Assembly (NCBI RefSeq): GCF_003473485.1
Contig: NC_053046.1
Location: forward strand, 5,714,001 to 5,778,000
Source of the DNA: Medicago truncatula
Taxonomy: Eukaryota; Streptophyta; Magnoliopsida; Fabales; Fabaceae
DNA length: 64,000 nucleotides
Direction of reading: 5' to 3'
This document shows positions 22,193-32,900 of the stretch, one piece after another; the stretch's first letter is position 1; each line of letters starts with the position of its first letter. The notes below the pieces were generated by a model, which worked only from the letters and a program-made list of their open reading frames with translations, ran no database searches and had not been told where the DNA came from. Made by a program: the position numbers and the translations under genes.

Positions 22193-23546
22193 GACTATTA
22201 CTTTTTCCACCATATGAGGTACTCATGCACCCTATTTTAATTCCAAAAATACCCTTCAGATTTTAAAATCTGAAACCCAATTTAGAAAATATAATCCAAA
22301 CCATTTTGATGTATAAAGACATCCATGCGCCATGATGTATCTACCGCTCAGGGGTATGTCTACACCAGACGAATACAAACAACATATGGATCAACTGGAT
22401 TTCACAGGTGTTATCATGGTCCTGTATGATGAACATAGTCATGCATGTCTGTTCGAGCGGGTCAACATTTACTCTGGATTACTCAGATACGGTACCCGCA
22501 TGGTGAGATATCTACCGGAGCGGGTGCTTCGCTAGTTTGGGCGCATCCAGACATCCACATGAGAGTGCACCTCCGCTGACGACCTTAATGGAGATAAGTT
22601 ACCGCTATGTGCACCATCTTGATCATATGCTGACATATCAACAATTGGGGCCCCTTGCTAGGCAGGGTGTGGAGGCGAAGCAGGGATAAATCAGCTGATT
22701 TTATCTCTTCTCACATCCACACATGATTCTTCAGGACGAGGATGTTCAGGTCCCAAAGCCACCAGAGCAGGATGCCCTTGAAGAGATTGTTGTTGTGCAG
22801 GATGGAGAGCAGGGGTACATTGATCTGGCCAAAAGGTTGGGCCGTATTAGAGACCATGTCTATGTTGTCATGGTCAGTGGTGTCGTGGAGCAAGGGTCTG
22901 AGTAATGGCTTCAATTGGAAGGAATCTTGGGAGAGGTCCATGGAGGGAGGGTTTATCGTCGTAGGCGTGATGTTCAGGGTAGCAGGGGTTGATTTTATAT
23001 GTTATGGTGTTGTAACCGTTGGATAATTTTTATTTTGATTTTAATGTTATGTTTGAAATATTTTGTAACATTGGGATAATTTTTATTTTTAATCTAATGT
23101 TTGAAAATTGTGTTGTGTTGTGTTGTTAATTGCTGTTTTGGATTAAATTTTATGTTTGAACATCTAATCAATGCATTATGTCGTTTAGAAACAATTTAAT
23201 TGCCAAAGGCATGTTTCAACCAAAACAGACCATGTATGTCTCTAAGCAGATACATTTCAGATTATATAATCCAAAATGGCTCTTTTTTCCTCCAAAGTTT
23301 GACATTTTATGGTGTGTTTGACACATTTCGGATTTTATATTCCAAAACTGACTAAAAGTGTTAGGATTATATAATCTGCACTGTTCCAATGCACTTCATG
23401 ATCAAAGTGCTTCAGGCTCCAACAATTTCTGAATGTTTCAGATTTTATAATCCAAAACTAGTTCAGATTATATAATCTGAACCATGTGTATTTTTGGAAG
23501 AAAAAAATAGGGTGCGTGAGAATGTCATAGAGTGAGAAAAATAGTC
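22193..23546 (+). mobile_element. Mutator-like element carrying a plant mobile domain remnant
   Basis: The ends are long and inverted: left GACTATTACTTTTTCCACC, right (reverse complement) GACTATTTTTCTCACTC, both continuing into 'gcaccctatttt...ttccaaaaatac'. A perfect 9-bp target duplication TTATCTTTT flanks it (22184-22192 and 23547-23555). The interior holds a degenerate MAIN-like gene and several copies of 'cagattttataatccaaaa'. It has no transposase. Confidence 0.82.
22320..22905 (+). pseudogene. Plant mobile domain (MAIN-like) gene remnant
   Basis: The translated pieces read YLPLRGMSTPDEYKQHMDQL, YSGLLRYGTRMVRYLPERVL, then FGRIQT, MEISYRYVHHLDHMLTYQQ, LFSHPHMILQDEDVQVP and a Gly/Asp-rich tail ending at 22905. 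These are typical of the C-terminal part of plant mobile domain proteins (MAIN-LIKE, also annotated as long-form phosphatase 7 homologues). The frame is broken: a stop follows PERVLR (22533), there is a frameshift near 22550, and stops appear where Tyr and Trp are expected before FYLFSHPH. It lies inside the Mutator-like element at 22193-23546, in line with the known link of this domain to such transposons. Confidence 0.72.
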
Positions 23547-23758
23547 TTATCTTTTTCAATGATAACAACAACAATATAACAAATATAATACATTCTTTTA
23601 AAAAACAAATATAATACCTTTCAAAAAACTATAATAAATATAATATAAATTCTTATCTTTTTTAATGAGACTGATGAGACCAACAAAATAGTATTTTTAT
23701 AGGCAAAATTGCTTAAAGGTATAATTGGAATAAAAAAAACTCAGCCTAAAATAATCTA

Positions 23759-24298
23759 GGCTAAAGTGCACTTTTCCCCCCCTTAACTTTCAAAAACTTG
23801 CAATTTTGGCTTCCTAAGTACCAAAACCACAATTTAGCCCCTTTGCAACTTTGGTCCTTTTGACCAATTTTGATATAGTCAACGCTGATTTGGTATGCCA
23901 CATGTGTATTTTTTAATTTTCTTTTTTTTTTTAAAAGCCACATAATCATTTATTAAATTAAAAAAATGAAAAAAGAAATTGAAAAATAAAAAAAAAAATC
24001 AGAAGAAGAATCGTTTATTCCTTTTTTATTTTCCTTTTCTATTTTTTTTTTAAATTATGATTTTTTTTTAATTTAATAAATGATTATGTGGCTTTTAAAA
24101 AAAGGAAATTAAAAAATACATATGTGGCATGCCAAATCAGCGTTGACTAGGTCAAAATTGATCAAAAGAACCAAAGTTGCAATGGGGTTAAATCTTAGGG
24201 GGACTAAATTGTGGTTTTGGTACTTAGGGGGCCAAAATTGGAAGTTTTTGAAGGTTGGGGGGGGGGGGGGGGGGGGGGGGAGGAGGTGCACTTTAGCC
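23759..24298. mobile_element. Mutator-like MITE (GGCTAAAGTGCAC family) with a 24-G run
   Basis: Inverted ends GGCTAAAGTGCACTT are flanked by a perfect 9-bp duplication AATAATCTA (23750-23758 and 24299-24307). The arms include 'gtaccaaaaccacaattta'. The right arm contains 24 consecutive G (24257-24280), while the left arm has only seven C at the equivalent place. Frames reading poly-Gly or poly-Pro here are artefacts of this run. Confidence 0.88.
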
Positions 24299-24307
24299 AA
24301 TAATCTA

Positions 24308-24660
24308 CTTTCTTTACAATACTATATATATGTAAAAAAAAAAAACATTATGAATAAAATGTGTTAATTAACTCAATTGTATTTGTCTCGCGGTCTTGGC
24401 TTGTGACCATAGAGTGTGTTCCTCTCAAATTCTCAAGTTTGATTCTTACAAATGCCAATTTTGGTGGGCTAGTTTGATTTTTTCAAGAAAAATAAAATGT
24501 TTTTTTTGTTAAGAATTAAATTTAAAAATAACACTAGCAACCCATCTTTTAACATACATTTTTCAACACTCGCTCTTAATGTACAATAATCATATAGGTC
24601 TCATCCAATTAATATGCGACTCACATAATTCGGTGGGATCCGTGATTTGATGGAGGATCT
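24308..24660. other. Intergenic, no gene seen
   Basis: At about 24390-24480 there is a faint resemblance to a tRNA-derived SINE ('cggtcttggcttgtgaccat', then 'tcaagtttgattcttac'). I see nothing else. Confidence 0.3.
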
Positions 24661-24982
24661 CATGAGAGACACACTTTAACATTTTCCTAAAATTTAATTA
24701 ATAAATTTAAAAAAAATTGCATTGGAAAATATGTATTAGAGATGTCTTGCTAGCAATCCTAAAAAACTTACTGCGTCTAATCCTATTTATAAGAAGAATT
24801 TGTGTTTGGTCCTTATTATTAGAAAAAGATACTCTTTTATTACTGTGATATATGATAACTCATGGACACTCTTTAACATTTTCCTAAACTTTTACCAATG
24901 CTTTCAAAAAAAAGTGCATTGGAAAATGTGTATTAGAGATGTGTTGGTAGCAATTCTAAAAAACTTACTACATTTGATCCTA

Positions 24983-25441
24983 TCCCTCCATCTCATAACA
25001 TGTGTCATCTTTACTAAAAAAATTGTCTCAAATTATTTGTCCCTTTTACAATATCAATACAATATTTATTATTTTTTTGATTAACATATCATTATTTATT
25101 GCATTTCAATAATCTATGATTATTTCACTAACTACGATTAATAAGGATGTTTTAGTAAATGATACACATTTTGTTATTAAAATGAACACAATTAATCATT
25201 TTCTTAATAATGATGTAAAACTTTTTTTTTTTTTGGCTTTCGCACCGGTTTCCGACCCACTAAAGGTGAACGACTAATCTGGCTCATACGTAGAGGCATG
25301 CGCACTGGCCAAGCGTTGTTCCTCCTGGGAATCGAACCCGGTATTCCCCGGGTACGTCCTTGGAAGGAGCTCCTTGCCACTGGAGCCCAAGCAACTTGGT
25401 TTGTAAAACTTAAATAGGATTCATATTGTGAGATGAGGGAG
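24983..25441. mobile_element. Stowaway-like MITE, itself interrupted by a SINE
   Basis: The left end is TCCCTCCATCTCATAACATG and the right end (reverse complement) CTCCCTCATCTCACAATATG, with TA at both borders (24981-24982 and 25442-25443). The SINE at 25224-25401 lies inside the right half. Confidence 0.72.
25224..25401 (-). mobile_element. tRNA-derived SINE
   Basis: Read on the minus strand, it starts 'ccaagttgcttgggctccag', has a canonical RNA polymerase III B box GGTTCGATTCC (from 'ccgggttcgattccc'), a tRNA-like head and ends with a run of A's. A perfect 10-bp target duplication TGTAAAACTT flanks it (25214-25223 and 25402-25411). It is 178 bp. Such A/B-box head plus A-tail plus target duplication defines a SINE; the family name is not certain. 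Confidence 0.88.
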
Positions 25442-25530
25442 TATTTATAAGAGGAATCTATGTCTTTTTGTGTCCTTATTACAAGAAAATGATACTCATT
25501 TATTGCTATAATACTTTTTTGAGATATGAT

Positions 25531-26267
25531 CCCTTGTGCACTTAGACTATCATACTGTGAAAGGAGTACGGTTCGCGGTATGCAAGAAATTTTGAAAAAA
25601 AAAACATGTCTGATAAAAACATGCAAGAAATTGTGAAAGAAGAAGTAAAAAAGATTGTGGAATCCCCATTTAGGAGCCCCACTCAAGGAACAAAGACCAA
25701 TCATTATTACCAATTTTCAAACTACAGAAGCAACAAAACATGCCACAGCAGTACAATTGTTAGGGTGAAGCTGAGCAGGAGAAAAGTTCAACCATTGCAT
25801 CACCTCACATTCAAAGTTGAAGAAAGAAAGCCTAAGATTTAACCTAAAAACATATAATGTCTGATAAAAGTAGCAATAATCCAGTTTACTACGAGAATTT
25901 TTTGAATAGCTTATAATAACAATCTTTTGTTTGCCAATTATTTGAAACAAAACGAATAAAAAGCTAACCGAGAAATTAGCTAGAGGAATGAAGCTTGAAG
26001 CACTACGAATTCAATCGTACAAATAGAAGCAAAATACACAACCATGAAATACTTCTAAAATCATTGTTAAAATCCAAGGGTTCTGTGTAATCCCATGACA
26101 TCTAACAATTCAGGTTTTACCATAGAGAGACATGCAAATGATTAACCATCTCATGCAAGAAAACATGAGAAACAGAATCAATTTTGACAATTTTAATTAT
26201 TGGAACTTGTTCATTTGAATAGAATAAATGGGAAGAAAATTGTGTATTTGCTGGAAGAGACAAGGTC
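25531..26267. other. Intergenic, no gene seen
   Basis: A short direct repeat of 'catgcaagaaatt' or 'atgcaagaaatt' lies near 25578-25630. The open frames here are short and match no known family. Confidence 0.35.
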
Positions 26268-26272
26268 GTCGA

Positions 26273-26626
26273 TGTTAGTTTGTTTTTAATTCAAGTTTGT
26301 TAGTGATTTAATCATGTTAGTTGGTTAATCACATTTACTTTTATAGTTTGTTACTTGGTTAGTTACAAGTCTCCTTGAAAGTAGCTTAAGGTTGTTAGGG
26401 TTTGTTACTTTGCTTGTGCTTCAAGCAACTTATACTAGACTTGTATATAAGACCATTATCTTGTACATTCATGAGTAATTCAATAATACAATTACATTCT
26501 TCAATTCTATAATCTTCTCTTCTCTCAATTTCTCTCTAATTCACAAATTCACCAAAACCCTAAAACTGAAAAACTGCTTCTGGTTTCTATTGCTTGTGTG
26601 ACAAGCATTGATTTGCTGCGCTAACA
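26273..26626. mobile_element. Solo LTR, Copia-type
   Basis: It starts TGTTAG and ends CTAACA, the inverted terminal motif of an LTR, and is flanked by a perfect 5-bp duplication GTCGA (26268-26272 and 26627-26631). Inside is a TATATAA-type promoter motif ('cttgtatataagaccatt') and, downstream of it, an AT-rich 'caataatacaatta' stretch, as in Copia LTRs. There is no second LTR or coding region, so it is a solo LTR left by recombination. Its intact ends suggest a recent insertion. Confidence 0.88.
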
Positions 26627-26631
26627 GTCGA

Positions 26632-27757
26632 CTCGTTGGTTATTTTACAAGAAGGTTATCGTGTTATGGGTGGAGAAGAAGAAGATGCAGGACCACAATA
26701 GAAGAAAATCAATGGAATACCAACCTTTTTTTACAAGAAGGTTGTCGTGTTATTTTTTGGTACCCAAGCCTAGTAAAGAAGTATCGAATAATACCCAAGT
26801 CGAAATAATAGTGTGATTTGAAAACTGTTAGTGAGATCGTATCCAGAATAAGAACTCCCCTTAAGAATAAGAGCACATGCGCGTCTTCACTGTTGTGTAA
26901 ACCGAAGAACTGAGTGTAACCATTACATGACAAACATGACTACATGAAGATTATCCAAATAAGCACCATCATATCATATCATAGATCATTATCATAATAA
27001 ATAGGGGTTTGTCACAAGTATAGCACACTTAATATCTCTCACTTAAATCATGTTTACACCTTACGTTATTTTGGCATATGTATGTCTTGGAGGCACATTC
27101 CCCATTTTGGAGAAGGAAGAAGAGACGTAGAAATCACATTGATCACCAACTCATATGATCACCCCGTGTTCAAGAACTAATGTGTTTTAAGAGTTTCTTC
27201 TGCTAATTAGAAGCATCCACCTTTGTATCAACAACTGAGCTTTAGGGGTCTAATTCTTGAGCTAAAATTGGCCTGCAACATATCTTAAATTCTATCACCA
27301 TTAAGCTAGATTCTCAAGTTGTAGTCGATCAACTTACAAACATTCATGATTACTATGAGAAAATATCAATGTGCTTATGTTGATTAACCCATTTTTGGAA
27401 GACGCTTTTGAAGCTCTTAGATCTTGAGAGAAAATATCAATGTACTAACGAACAAAACTTTAATCAAGAACTTATTTTAATGATTTAATGACAAAAATGC
27501 AAAAACATATTTTATTGATCAATTTACTTTTACACATCTCTTTATAACTCATGTATCAAGTAAATTGCTTCCTTCAATTTTTTATTTATTTTTACTTTAC
27601 GATTGTTAAGACTTGAGAATTGATGTACCATGTTTACAGCCTTGATTGGTTGAAGGCTAAATAACCCTAGAAGCAGGGAACGAAAATATCAAACATGGAA
27701 AAAGATACGTGACATCCGTGCTTTCATCCAATCAAGGTTGTCCAAGCAACTTGATAG
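26632..27757. other. Intergenic, no gene seen
   Basis: The sequence right after the solo LTR repeats a short phrase: 'ttttacaagaaggtt' occurs near 26641 and again near 26728, each followed by 'gtgttat'. The rest is AT-rich with no recognised coding region. Confidence 0.35.
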
Positions 27758-27766
27758 AAACTTTAG

Positions 27767-28436
27767 GGCCAAATATCATGTTTGGTCCTTTTAATTTGAC
27801 TGAATTTTTAAGTTACTTCTTTAAGTTTTGAAAGTTTCAATTATGTCATTTTAATTTGACAGAATTCCTAAGTTATCCTTTAAGTTTTAAAAGTTTCAAA
27901 TAAGTCATTTTAGTTAATAAACTATTTCACCGTTACCCCTGCTGTCAGTTAATAATTAACTAATAATGCTGATGTAGCCGTTAAGTTTTTGACTTTGATC
28001 AAAACGTTGTCTTTAAAAGCTCCAAGGTGTCAAAACGTTACGTTTAATCGTCACAAATGATCATTCTAGCAATATAAATGTCGTTTAATAGTGCTAGAAA
28101 GGCATTTGTTGTCGTAAATAGTTGTCTTTCTAGCACTATAAATGATCATTTGTGATCAATAAACGTAGCATTTTGACACCATCGGGCTTTTAAAAGGCAG
28201 CATTTTGATTTAAGTCAACAACTTAACGGTTACATCTACATCGTTAAACAGAGACTGACGGCAGGGGTAATGGTGAAATAGTTTATCAACTAAAATGACC
28301 TATTTGAAACTTTTGAACTTAAAGGACTAACTTGAGAATTCTGTTAAACTAAAAGGACATAATTAAAATTTTCGAAATTTAAATGACTAACTTGAGAATT
28401 CGATCAAACTAAAAGGACCATAAGTGATATTTGACC
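27767..28436. mobile_element. Mutator-like non-autonomous element with internal foldback
   Basis: Inverted ends GGCCAAATATCA and GGTCAAATATCA extend inward through more than 100 bp of arms ('ggtccttttaatttgact'). A perfect 9-bp duplication AAACTTTAG flanks it (27758-27766 and 28437-28445). In the middle, 28027-28179 is a second near-palindrome beginning 'tgtcaaaacgttacgttta' and ending 'taaacgtagcattttgaca'. It has no coding content. Confidence 0.85.
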
Positions 28437-28445
28437 AAACTTTAG

Positions 28446-29283
28446 TTAGATGACGACCTTTTTCTTCTTTTATAGAATAAATAGGAAGACTTTCATTAAC
28501 AACACTTTACTATTCCATAAATCAAATAATTTAAAATATCGATAATACATACTACAGAGACTAAGTTGATAGAAACTTTGTAAAAAAACCAATTGATAGA
28601 AACTTTAGTAAAAAAAAAAGTTGATAGAAGTAGAATCATGTACAAGCAACTTGTTCTGGGTTAGTTTTTCATATATACTTGTATTTTTAGAAATATCATT
28701 TGAACAATTGTTGTTTAAAAAATTTATGGGACAATAAAAATATACAAAGAAATATAAGTATTAATATAAACACTAAAATAATAGAGAAATATAGTAAAAA
28801 ATAAAATAATATGAGTATAAAAGAAAAAATTGTTAAAATATCATTTCTCATATTATTTTTATACTGAAAGTAACTTTATTCAAATATCATCAAATACTAA
28901 ATAAAATACGAACGTTTCTCATAACTTAAATTTAAATAGTAGTTCATCATATTTTGTAAAATTAACTCTTTTTACTAGAATCGTCTTGGTGATCGTCTTT
29001 GTATTTTCTGTATGAAAAATTTGAAATTTGTTTAAATTCTACTCTAGAAGTAAAATAGACTTATCATGTAAAAATATATTCTAATTTATTATTAATAGTT
29101 ATTTTTTGTGTAAATTAGTTATCCTCCTTATGTGCAATCGACTAATACTTCAAATCTTATGGAATTTAAATGAAGAGCAAACTCTAAGTAAATGTACCTT
29201 CAAAGCTAAATTCAAACATAAGACATTGGTAATTAATACTCCATCCGTCCTTTTATTTATAAGTACTTTTAGACAAAGGTCGT
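28446..29283. other. Intergenic, no gene seen
   Basis: Very AT-rich. A single CTCCATCCGTCC motif near 29240 looks like one end of a Stowaway-like MITE whose partner end I could not place. Confidence 0.35.
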
Positions 29284-29454
29284 GTTAACTTGTGCCCTAA
29301 GGCCACAAGTTAAGAATCTAAAAAAAGAATTAAAACATAGATTTTTTATTGAAAAAAATAAGTTTTTAACTTTTGAAGACATTGAATGCACAATTTCCAA
29401 AAATAAGTTTCTACATTTGGCTACTAAACTTGTATCTTAAGGGCACAAGTTAAC
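29284..29454. mobile_element. Small MITE (GTTAACTTGTGCCC ends)
   Basis: The inverted ends GTTAACTTGTGCCCTAAGG and (reverse complement) GTTAACTTGTGCCCTTAAG bound 171 bp of AT-rich sequence. A target duplication could not be fixed. Confidence 0.65.
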
Positions 29455-29514
29455 ATTTTTCACAAACATATTAAATACAACTCATGAGTATATTTGAAAC
29501 CGACAAAGGAAGTA

Positions 29515-29819
29515 CTCCCTCCGCTCCATATTATAAGAAGAAGAAAAAAATCACACTTATTAAGAAAATTAAAACATAGTAGTTTGTAACATAGTTTTTT
29601 ATGTTATCTTTGAAATAAATTTTATAGGAAGTTGTAAAAACAATTTTCATTTGTCGTTGATTACAGAGAAAATGAAAGGGAGAGCAAATTGAACGCATTT
29701 TGCATTTAATTTTCCTTTAAAAAGTATGATTTTTTGAAATAACATAAAAATTAATTTTTTTTTTATAATTTGAGATAAAGAAAATGAGTTTTTTTCCTTA
29801 TAATTTATGACAGATAGAG
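29515..29819. mobile_element. Stowaway-like MITE
   Basis: The ends CTCCCTCCGCTCCATATTAT and (reverse complement) CTCTATCTGTCATAAATTAT are inverted, with TA at 29513-29514 and 29820-29821. It lies about 550 bp upstream of KAI2. Confidence 0.78.
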
Positions 29820-29908
29820 TACTATGAAAAAAGAGCACTCGTTATAAAAATTAAAAAAAGTTACCGGTAGTTAAATTTTCTGCACTTTGTCAACTTTAAT
29901 ATTTATGG

Positions 29909-29971
29909 CCCCATCGTCAAAAAAAGAAGAAGCAAGTCCCCATCGTCAAAAAAAGAAGAAGCAAGTCCCCA
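29909..29971 (+). repeat. Two-copy tandem repeat upstream of KAI2
   Basis: A unit of about 29 bp ('ccccatcgtcaaaaaaagaa' followed by 'gaagcaagt') occurs twice head to tail. It may lie in the KAI2 promoter. Confidence 0.85.
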
Positions 29972-30369
29972 TTAATAGTAGTAAATGCTATGAGAAGAGA
30001 TCATGATGTTCGTTGCAATTTGTAAAGATAATGTCAAGTTACATTTAATGGGGGTCGGTTCTGTATGTAACCACTAATAACCAGTCATATTTTGGAGTAT
30101 TTTCTACTCTAGAAAACCTACCCATTGAACAATAGAGAATCCTCTTTTCATTAACCAATGAAATTGCATTATTTTTCAGCTAAAGATTTATGCTACACCA
30201 AATATCTCTAAGATGTGGCTCTACTTGTTCCTCGTGGCCTAAATAAGTCCAAATACAACGACGTGACTTTCCAGATTCACATAGTCGGTGAATGATTAAA
30301 CAAAAATAGAAAGTCACAACCTCACAAAAGAAAAAACATAGAAGAGAAAATTGTGTAAACAACAAAAAA

Positions 30370-31502
30370 ATGGGAATAGTGGAAGAAGCTCACAACGTGA
30401 AAGTTCTAGGAACGGGAAATAGGTACATAGTTCTAGCTCATGGATTTGGAACAGACCAATCTGTGTGGAAACACTTTGTACCTTATCTTGTTGATGATTT
30501 TCGTGTTGTTCTATATGATAACATGGGTGCTGGTACCACTAACCCTGAATACTTTGATTCTGAAAGACATTCAAGCTTAGAAGGTTATGCTTATGATTTA
30601 CTTGCTATTTTGGAAGAGCTTCAAATTGACTCTTGCATATTTGTTGGTCATTCTGTTTCTGCAATGATTGGTGCTATTGCTTCTATTACACGACCTGATC
30701 TTTTCCTTAAACTCATCATGGTTTCTAGTTCACCAAGGTAATTAGTAAGTTTGATTTGTACAGTTTATATAAATTATTATTCATGTACAGTTTATATAAA
30801 TTATTATTTTTTATAAAAATGAAAAACTGTAACATTATTTAAGGGTGAGTTATTTGAACAGTAAACACGAAATTTGTAGCACCGCTTCACACTCTGTCAC
30901 ACACACAATATATATGTATAAAATAGATAAATCAAAAGGGGGGAAAATTGATTTAGTATCCGCTTAAAATATTTATGCACAAATATTTACTAGGTAATTG
31001 TAAAACTATTTTATGCATGATTTGACATGGTTTATTTACTCTTTGGGTTAGGTATTTGAACGATGTGAATTACTTTGGAGGATTTGAGCAAGAAGATTTG
31101 AATCAATTATTCAACGCTATGGCTGAAAATTATAAAGCATGGTGTTATGGATTTGCTCCACTGGCCGTGGGTGGGGACATGGATTCAGTGGCAGTACAGG
31201 AGTTTAGTCGAACATTGTTCAACATGAGGCCAGACATAGCTCTAATAGTGTCACGGACAATTTTTCAAAGTGACATGAGACAGATTTTGAACCTTGTTAC
31301 TGTGCCTTGTCATATTATACAAGCTGAGAAAGATATGGCGGTTCCGGTGATGGTTTCGGAGTATCTTCACCAACACTTGGGTGGTCAGTCCATTGTTGAG
31401 GTCATGACGACAGATGGTCATTTGCCGCAGTTAAGCTCACCGGATATTGTTATTCCGGTCTTGCTTAGACACATTCAACTTAATATTGAGCCCACGAGGT
31501 AA
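30370..31502 (+). CDS. KAI2: KAI2 karrikin/KL receptor, alpha/beta hydrolase
   Basis: Two exons, 30370-30737 and 31052-31502, join to 272 aa. The protein matches KAI2 (HTL/D14L) along its length, starting [14 protein letters not shown]. The catalytic triad is in the usual places: Ser95 (FVGHSVSAM), Asp217 (QAEKDMAVP) and His246 (TTDGHLPQL). The lid region of about 125-195 contains [12 protein letters not shown] and [16 protein letters not shown]. Known KAI2 proteins perceive karrikins and an unknown endogenous ligand, then bind the F-box protein MAX2 and SMAX1-type repressors to trigger their degradation. Residues 157 and 160, in the region reported to affect ligand preference among legume paralogues, are Phe and Leu. 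The single intron before Tyr124 is at the usual KAI2 site. An in-frame donor overlapping the stop codon suggests a longer form (see 32901-33003). Confidence 0.96.
30756..30811 (+). repeat. Short tandem repeat in the KAI2 intron
   Basis: A unit of about 28 bp beginning 'tgtacagtttatataaatta' occurs twice in tandem inside the only intron of the main KAI2 form. Confidence 0.85.
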
Positions 31503-31744
31503 ATACTTGTTATTTACATCACTCCATAATTGTGATTTAGATTTCACTCAATCAATAGTTAGGGACGTTAGTTGGACTAAGATCGGATAATTCAATTTTC
31601 AAAACACTTTTTTTTAAAAAAACTCTTAAACCATCTGATCTCCCTCTAAAGATATTGACGCTCTGCATGCATAGTTGTGAGGTAATTTCGGCAATATAAA
31701 AAACCGTTATGTCACAACCTTATCGTAGATTTTAGGAGGTTTTT

Positions 31745-31872
31745 TTATCGAGTTTGGTTGGTGGTGAGGTGTCCACGTTTTGACCCTCTTGTACTCTTTT
31801 TCCTCCTTGCGGGTTAAGTGCATCTTGTGCTAAACTAGCGTAATAAAATTTGCTTATTAAAAAAAAAAAAAT
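31745..31872 (+). mobile_element. Probable LINE 3' end with poly-A tail
   Basis: The segment 'ggttggtggtgaggtgtcca' through 'gcgtaataaaatttgcttat' ends in a run of A's. It has the look of the 3' end of a truncated L1-type LINE. It lies between the KAI2 stop and the candidate alternative exon. No target duplication was established. Confidence 0.45.
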
Positions 31873-32404
31873 AGTGAGAGATGAGAATCACCCTGTTTTA
31901 TTCTATATTCAATTAATTTATCTTTGCTTGTTTGTTTGTGATTTAAATTTAATTGTGGTATGGAAGAATGACAGGGGGAATCAAAGGTCGTTGTCCATCA
32001 GTGTGTTGTGGGGATGTATAAATTTATTTTCTCAACCAATTGGAGTACTTTGTGTGGCCTAAATTTAATGGGGACAAACCTAAAAATCCAGAGTCAACTT
32101 CTGTACTGTTTTATTATGGTGGAAAACTTTTGTATGTCTGAATCATAGTTGGGAATTTTCCATGTATTTTCAATCATATTAAATGAGGTTTAAAGTTAAA
32201 ACTCTTAAGGTGAGTTTTGTGATTGATTATAGTCTTATTATATCGATGATTTGGACTATTTACTTAAAAAAGGAGGTTTTGAGTTAACCTAGAAGCATTA
32301 ATAAAAAAAGATAGTTAACTTGGAAGCAGAGAGGAACACATTAGCTTAAGCTGAAATATTGACTTTGTAAAAAAAATTGGTAATATTAGTTGTGCATGTT
32401 TTTT

Positions 32405-32490
32405 TTTGGTGGACGGGTTTGAACCACATATCTTACATATATAATGCATTGTTCCTACCAACTGAGTTAAGCTGACGAGGACAGTTGTGC
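32405..32490 (+). mobile_element. SINE-like remnant
   Basis: A fragment with 'ggtggacgggtttgaaccac' and 'cctaccaactgagttaagct' resembles the B-box half and tail of the SINE-like repeats at 41001 and 43301. It is truncated. Confidence 0.35.
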
Positions 32491-32900
32491 ATGTTTAACT
32501 TTAGGAAAAAGTTGAAAGTTGGAAGCCTAAAAAAAAAAGAAAAATACTATTAGGACCTTATTTTACTAATAGAAAATATGATTCCGCAATCAAATTAGGA
32601 ATTTCATTATATACATAAAATCATTTACATGTGGTTAGTCGAAGTGATAAGATTTAGACACCTTAAGCAAATTGTTGACGAGTCTTTATTCTTATGTGTG
32701 AGGAAAATTTTATTTAAAAATGGAGAACTTACTTTGTATGTCAAACAAATAGTCATATCTATTACAAATTTACATGTTTATCCACAACATGTCTTCGTTG
32801 GACTTTATGTGGCTTCTTGGTGTTTTTGTTTCCATCTTTGTGTAAAAAAACTAGCTTTACTTAACTATTCATAATTATTTCTTTTTTCTAACAATGGCAG

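Larger units (their letters stand above)
24666..25530. repeat. Tandem duplication split by a MITE
   Basis: Segment X ('aacattttcctaaa' through 'aaaaaacttactgcgtctaa') at about 24677-24785 is followed by segment Y ('ttataagaagaatttgtgt'). X recurs at about 24870-24982 and Y recurs at 25442-25530, separated by the MITE at 24983-25441. The copies are diverged, so the duplication is older than, or as old as, the MITE insertion. Confidence 0.7.

Noticed and set aside
24109-24367. Open frames with poly-Pro or poly-Gly
   Set aside because: They arise from the 24-G run in a MITE arm.
25320-25400. tRNA gene (good B box)
   Set aside because: It has an A-tail, a 10-bp target duplication and extra non-tRNA sequence, which makes it a SINE rather than a tRNA gene.
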